Assembly: GCA_937890875.1 (NCBI GenBank)
Contig: CALAEB010000148.1
Location: 1 to 8,154 of the forward strand
Reading direction: 5' to 3'
Length of the DNA: 8,154 nucleotides
Source: an uncultured Anaerolineaceae bacterium
GTDB taxonomy: Bacteria; Chloroflexota; Anaerolineae; Anaerolineales; Anaerolineaceae
Shown: positions 6,408 through 8,154 of the stretch, piece after piece
Layout: each line of letters starts with the position of its first letter
Position numbering within the stretch: position 1 is the first letter of the stretch
The notes under the pieces: generated by a model
The model's input: the letters and a program-made list of their open reading frames with translations, nothing else
Told to the model about the DNA's origin: nothing
Database searches by the model: none
Made by a program: the position numbers and the translations under genes

Positions 6408-6526
6408 AGCGACGAAAGAAACAGGAATTGGAATTTTGACCGCGCGGGGAACAGGACAACAACAAGTCTTTCTTTCTCGAATAAAAGGATTGTATATTTC
6501 CAACTACTGAGAAAAAACAAAATTCC

Positions 6527-6555
6527 TTGACGGACAATTCCAGCAGTGATAAAAA
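6527..6555 (+). promoter_or_regulatory. Promoter of the cold-shock gene
   Basis: -35 TTGACG at 6527-6532 and -10 TAAAAA at 6550-6555 are separated by the ideal 17 bases, with TG at 6547-6548 forming an extended -10. Start of transcription is expected near 6562, giving a leader of about 104 bases. Confidence 0.65.
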
Positions 6556-6665
6556 TGATACGGTCGATCAATCATTACCTGTTTGCATTGGATAATTACG
6601 CATCATTCAGCAGGAATTGACTGGTTGGATCAAAGATTACCTAAAGGATTTATTGGAGTTTAAAA

Positions 6666-6884
6666 ATGAGTGAAGAACGGTATATCGGAACAGTAAAGTG
6701 GTTCAATGCGACCAAAGGCTATGGTTTTATCGGCCGCGGAGAAGATGACCCGGATGTGTTTGTGCATTATTCTGTGATCGACATGGACGGGTATAAACGC
6801 TTGAACGAGGGGCAGAAAGTAGAATTCTCCATTGAACAGGGTTCTCGCGGCCTGCAGGCTGCCAATGTCAAATTAATTGCCTGA
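6666..6884 (+). CDS. Cold-shock domain protein, CspA family
   Basis: A 72-residue cytoplasmic protein made of a single cold-shock domain that binds single-stranded RNA or DNA and melts RNA structure. It opens [17 protein letters not shown], with RNP1 as KGYGFIG (residues 17-23) and RNP2 as VFVHYS (31-36), then the usual LNEGQKVEF and C-terminal [10 protein letters not shown]. Length is normal and nothing is missing. GGAG at 6655-6658 lies seven bases before the ATG. It is a single-gene unit, divergent from ccmE and convergent with the DUF218 gene, with its own promoter and long leader. CspA-type proteins are often not cold-induced, so growth-phase control is equally possible. Confidence 0.97.
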   Translation: MSEERYIGTVKWFNATKGYGFIGRGEDDPDVFVHYSVIDMDGYKRLNEGQKVEFSIEQGSRGLQAANVKLIA

Positions 6885-6912
6885 AGTTCGAATTCGAAAT
6901 TTGAAACCTGGG

Positions 6913-6957
6913 GGATGCCCTATCGACAGGCATGACAAAATAGCGGCATCCTCTTCC
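6913..6957 (+). terminator. Hairpin after the cold-shock gene, probable terminator
   Basis: GGATGCCCTAT (6913-6923) pairs with ATAG-C-GGCATCC (6940-6951), an 11-bp stem with one bulged base, followed by TCTTCCT. The T-tract is weak. An alternative, smaller stem (ATGCC 6915-6919 with GGCAT 6929-6933) uses the same left arm. It sits between two converging genes, 8 bases before the DUF218 stop. Confidence 0.5.
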
Positions 6958-6959
6958 TG

Positions 6960-7655
6960 CTAATCCGTTCGGAGAAAATCAAATACAGGGTAATCCGGGA
7001 TATTCGTTTCCCGCTTAATAAAATAGCCGAGAATTCTGAAATATTCCCCGGCAACATCCCGCCATCCTTTCACGGAGAGCCACCAGAAATTCGGGTCGAA
7101 ACCGTCTTCTTCGATTCCATAATACTGTAATTGGATTCCGGTGTTTCCGAAGGAATCGCTGAAGATGATCTTCACCCGGCGGGTGTGCCACGCATCGGTC
7201 ACAATAATGGCCGACCGGGCACTCATCTCGAACATTTGCTCGATGATCCCGGTCGCTTCCTGGCCCGTGTTTTTGGACGCGAACTTAACGATATGGATCG
7301 CGCCTTCCGGAACGCCGTATTCCCGCAGTACCTCGACCTGATGCGTTGTATACGGGATGTTATATTCTCCGAAATTGTTCCCGGTATTCGAAAGAATGAT
7401 GTTATCTGAGTAACCTTCCAGATAGAGATCCGCGGCGGCTTTCAGGCGGACCGTATCGTTGCCGTTCAGGATGGCGATGGCGTCGGCCTTTTCAAGGCGG
7501 GAACTCACGGAAAGAAAATTCCCGATGAGGACGAAAAAAAACAGAATTCCCGGAAATATCCAAAGCAACACGATCCCGCTTTTCTTCCCGGATTCAAGTT
7601 CCGGGACCGGTTTCTTGGGATATTGCCCTTTCCGGGTTATCGTTTCTTCTGTCAT
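6960..7655 (-). CDS. Membrane-anchored DUF218 (YdcF/SanA-like) protein
   Basis: A 231-residue protein with a lysine-rich cytoplasmic start, one membrane anchor (about residues 27-48) and a DUF218 domain outside the membrane (about 55-205). Family features are ADAIAILNGN with R70 soon after, the helix LYLEGYSDNIILSNTG, the NTGQEA motif (129-134), and IIVTDAWHTRR (150-160), whose Asp, His and Arg residues are the most conserved in the family. The C-terminal part WWLSVKGWRDVAGEYFRILGYF also fits. YdcF-type proteins are linked to cell-envelope integrity and vancomycin sensitivity (SanA), but no reaction is established. ATG 7655 has AGGAA six bases upstream. It follows the PLP enzyme gene by 23 bases, so the two form one unit. 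It ends facing the cold-shock gene. Confidence 0.85.
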   Translation of the reverse strand: MTEETITRKGQYPKKPVPELESGKKSGIVLLWIFPGILFFFVLIGNFLSVSSRLEKADAIAILNGNDTVRLKAAADLYLEGYSDNIILSNTGNNFGEYNIPYTTHQVEVLREYGVPEGAIHIVKFASKNTGQEATGIIEQMFEMSARSAIIVTDAWHTRRVKIIFSDSFGNTGIQLQYYGIEEDGFDPNFWWLSVKGWRDVAGEYFRILGYFIKRETNIPDYPVFDFLRTD

Positions 7656-7678
7656 CGCATGTTCCTGAACCGCCGGTG

Positions 7679-8154
7679 TTATTGCTTTGCGAGCGCGTTG
7701 GCCATTCTTTCCAGCGCTTCCGCAAGATTTTTTCTGGGCGTACCAAAATTAAGACGGACGAATTTTTCGCTGCCGCTGCCGAATGAGGCCCCGTCGTTCA
7801 GGCCGACTTTGGCTTTCTCCAGGAAAAAGGTTTGCGGATTCCCCGGAATGCCGGTCTTTGAACAGTCCAGCCAGGCCAGATAGGTTGCCTGGATGCGGTT
7901 CATCCGGATGGAAGGTATTTCGCGGGCAACTGTCGTTAAAAGAAAATCGCGATTCGCTTCCAGATAGCGGTTCATCTGTGTCAGCCAATCCTCGCACTCC
8001 GTGTATGCTGCCGCTCCGGCCTCCTGCGCGAGAAAAGTGACTCCGCTTGAGAAGCCCTTAATCGCAGCGATGAATTTCTCCCGCAGTTCCCGGTTGGGAA
8101 TAATTGCGGCGGAGCAGGAAAAGCCGGGAATGTTAAACGTTTTGGAGGGCGCAA
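7679..8154 (-). CDS. Partial MalY/PatB-type PLP-dependent C-S lyase or aminotransferase (3' part only)
   Basis: The frame is open from the right edge to TAA at 7681-7679, giving the last 157 or so residues of a fold-type I PLP enzyme. The first visible residues, APSKTFNIPGF, are the PLP-binding lysine motif (S-x-K-TFN-I-x-G) of the MalY/PatB cystathionine beta-lyase group; the lysine codon is at 8143-8141. Later come GVTFLAQEAGAAAYTECEDWL, the substrate-contact region LNDGASFGSGSEKFVRLNFG, whose Arg in RLN binds the substrate carboxylate, and a PRKNLAEALERM end, all standard for this group. About 230 N-terminal residues lie outside the window. MalY/PatB enzymes cleave cystathionine or cysteine to pyruvate, ammonia and a thiol or sulfide; a general class I/II aminotransferase is the alternative. 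It is followed after 23 bases by the DUF218 gene. Confidence 0.9.
   Translation of the reverse strand, partial: APSKTFNIPGFSCSAAIIPNRELREKFIAAIKGFSSGVTFLAQEAGAAAYTECEDWLTQMNRYLEANRDFLLTTVAREIPSIRMNRIQATYLAWLDCSKTGIPGNPQTFFLEKAKVGLNDGASFGSGSEKFVRLNFGTPRKNLAEALERMANALAKQ

Larger units (their letters stand above)
6269..6665. other. Divergent control region between ccmE and the cold-shock gene
   Basis: This 397-base gap holds no convincing gene: the open frames in it (minus 6132-6503 and plus 6271-6510) have no family features or coding character. It contains the putative ccm promoter (6377-6407) with an inverted repeat over its -35, an 8-base palindrome CCGCGCGG at 6440-6447, the cold-shock promoter (6527-6555) and an untranslated leader of about 100 bases before the cold-shock ATG. 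The leader can form a weak stem (ATTACC at 6574-6579 with GGATAAT at 6590-6596, one bulge). Long leaders are common in cspA-type genes, where RNA structure senses temperature; whether that holds here is inference. Confidence 0.6.

Noticed and set aside
6132..6510. Open frames on both strands in the ccmE-csp spacer (123 and 79 codons)
   Set aside because: Their translations show no family motif or plausible membrane or domain pattern. They overlap promoter signals and the ccmE start and have no convincing ribosome sites.
6617..6647. TTGACT with TAAAGG as a second promoter for the cold-shock gene
   Set aside because: The -10 is poor and so close to the ribosome site that almost no leader would remain. 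The promoter at 6527-6555 is clearly better.
39..8154. CRISPR array, tRNA, rRNA, transposon or phage gene
   Set aside because: I saw no regularly spaced repeats, cloverleaf with conserved T-loop, rRNA-like sequence, or transposase or integrase motif on either strand.

Overview
The window is one end of an assembled contig, probably from short-read metagenomic data: its first 38 bases are Illumina adapter, so real genomic sequence starts at about base 39. Base composition and gene style are uniform throughout. The gene set suggests an anaerobic or facultative bacterium. It has a System I cytochrome c maturation operon with a cysteine-type CcmE and no ccmG or ccmH in view, a family 6 hypoxanthine-DNA glycosylase, and a pair of short chromate-transporter genes. 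This combination would fit Chloroflexota (Anaerolineae-like) or a deltaproteobacterial-type lineage. That placement is inference from gene content only; there is no rRNA or other marker.

Layout. (1) Bases 1-38 are adapter. (2) Bases 40-673, plus strand: the last 19 codons of a gene, probably the first half of a chromate-transporter pair, then a complete second half, closed by a strong hairpin terminator at 733-768. (3) Bases 824-6268, minus strand: a tightly packed operon, read right to left as ccmE, ccmF, hypoxanthine-DNA glycosylase, a 34-residue membrane microprotein, ccmA, ccmB, ccmC and a ccmD-like gene. Most junctions overlap or are separated by 10 bases or fewer; the largest gap is 53 bases. 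(4) Bases 6269-6665: a divergent control region with a good plus-strand promoter for a cold-shock gene and a weaker candidate minus-strand promoter for the ccm operon. (5) Bases 6666-6884, plus strand: a CspA-family cold-shock protein. (6) Bases 6960-8154, minus strand: a membrane-anchored DUF218 (YdcF/SanA-like) protein preceded by the 3' part of a MalY/PatB-type PLP enzyme that runs off the right edge.

How the genes work together. CcmA and CcmB form an ABC exporter that works with CcmC and CcmD to load haem onto the chaperone CcmE. CcmF then transfers the haem to apocytochromes outside the membrane. Here the usual haem-binding histidine of CcmE is a cysteine in a CPTKY sequence, matching the CxxxY class known from Desulfovibrio and archaea. 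Two extra genes lie between ccmF and ccmA: the DNA-repair glycosylase and a single-span microprotein that resembles only the N-terminal membrane helix of CcmI/CcmH-type proteins. These, the cysteine CcmE, and a possible frameshift at the end of ccmD are the most interesting points. I see no CRISPR array, tRNA, rRNA, transposase or phage gene.
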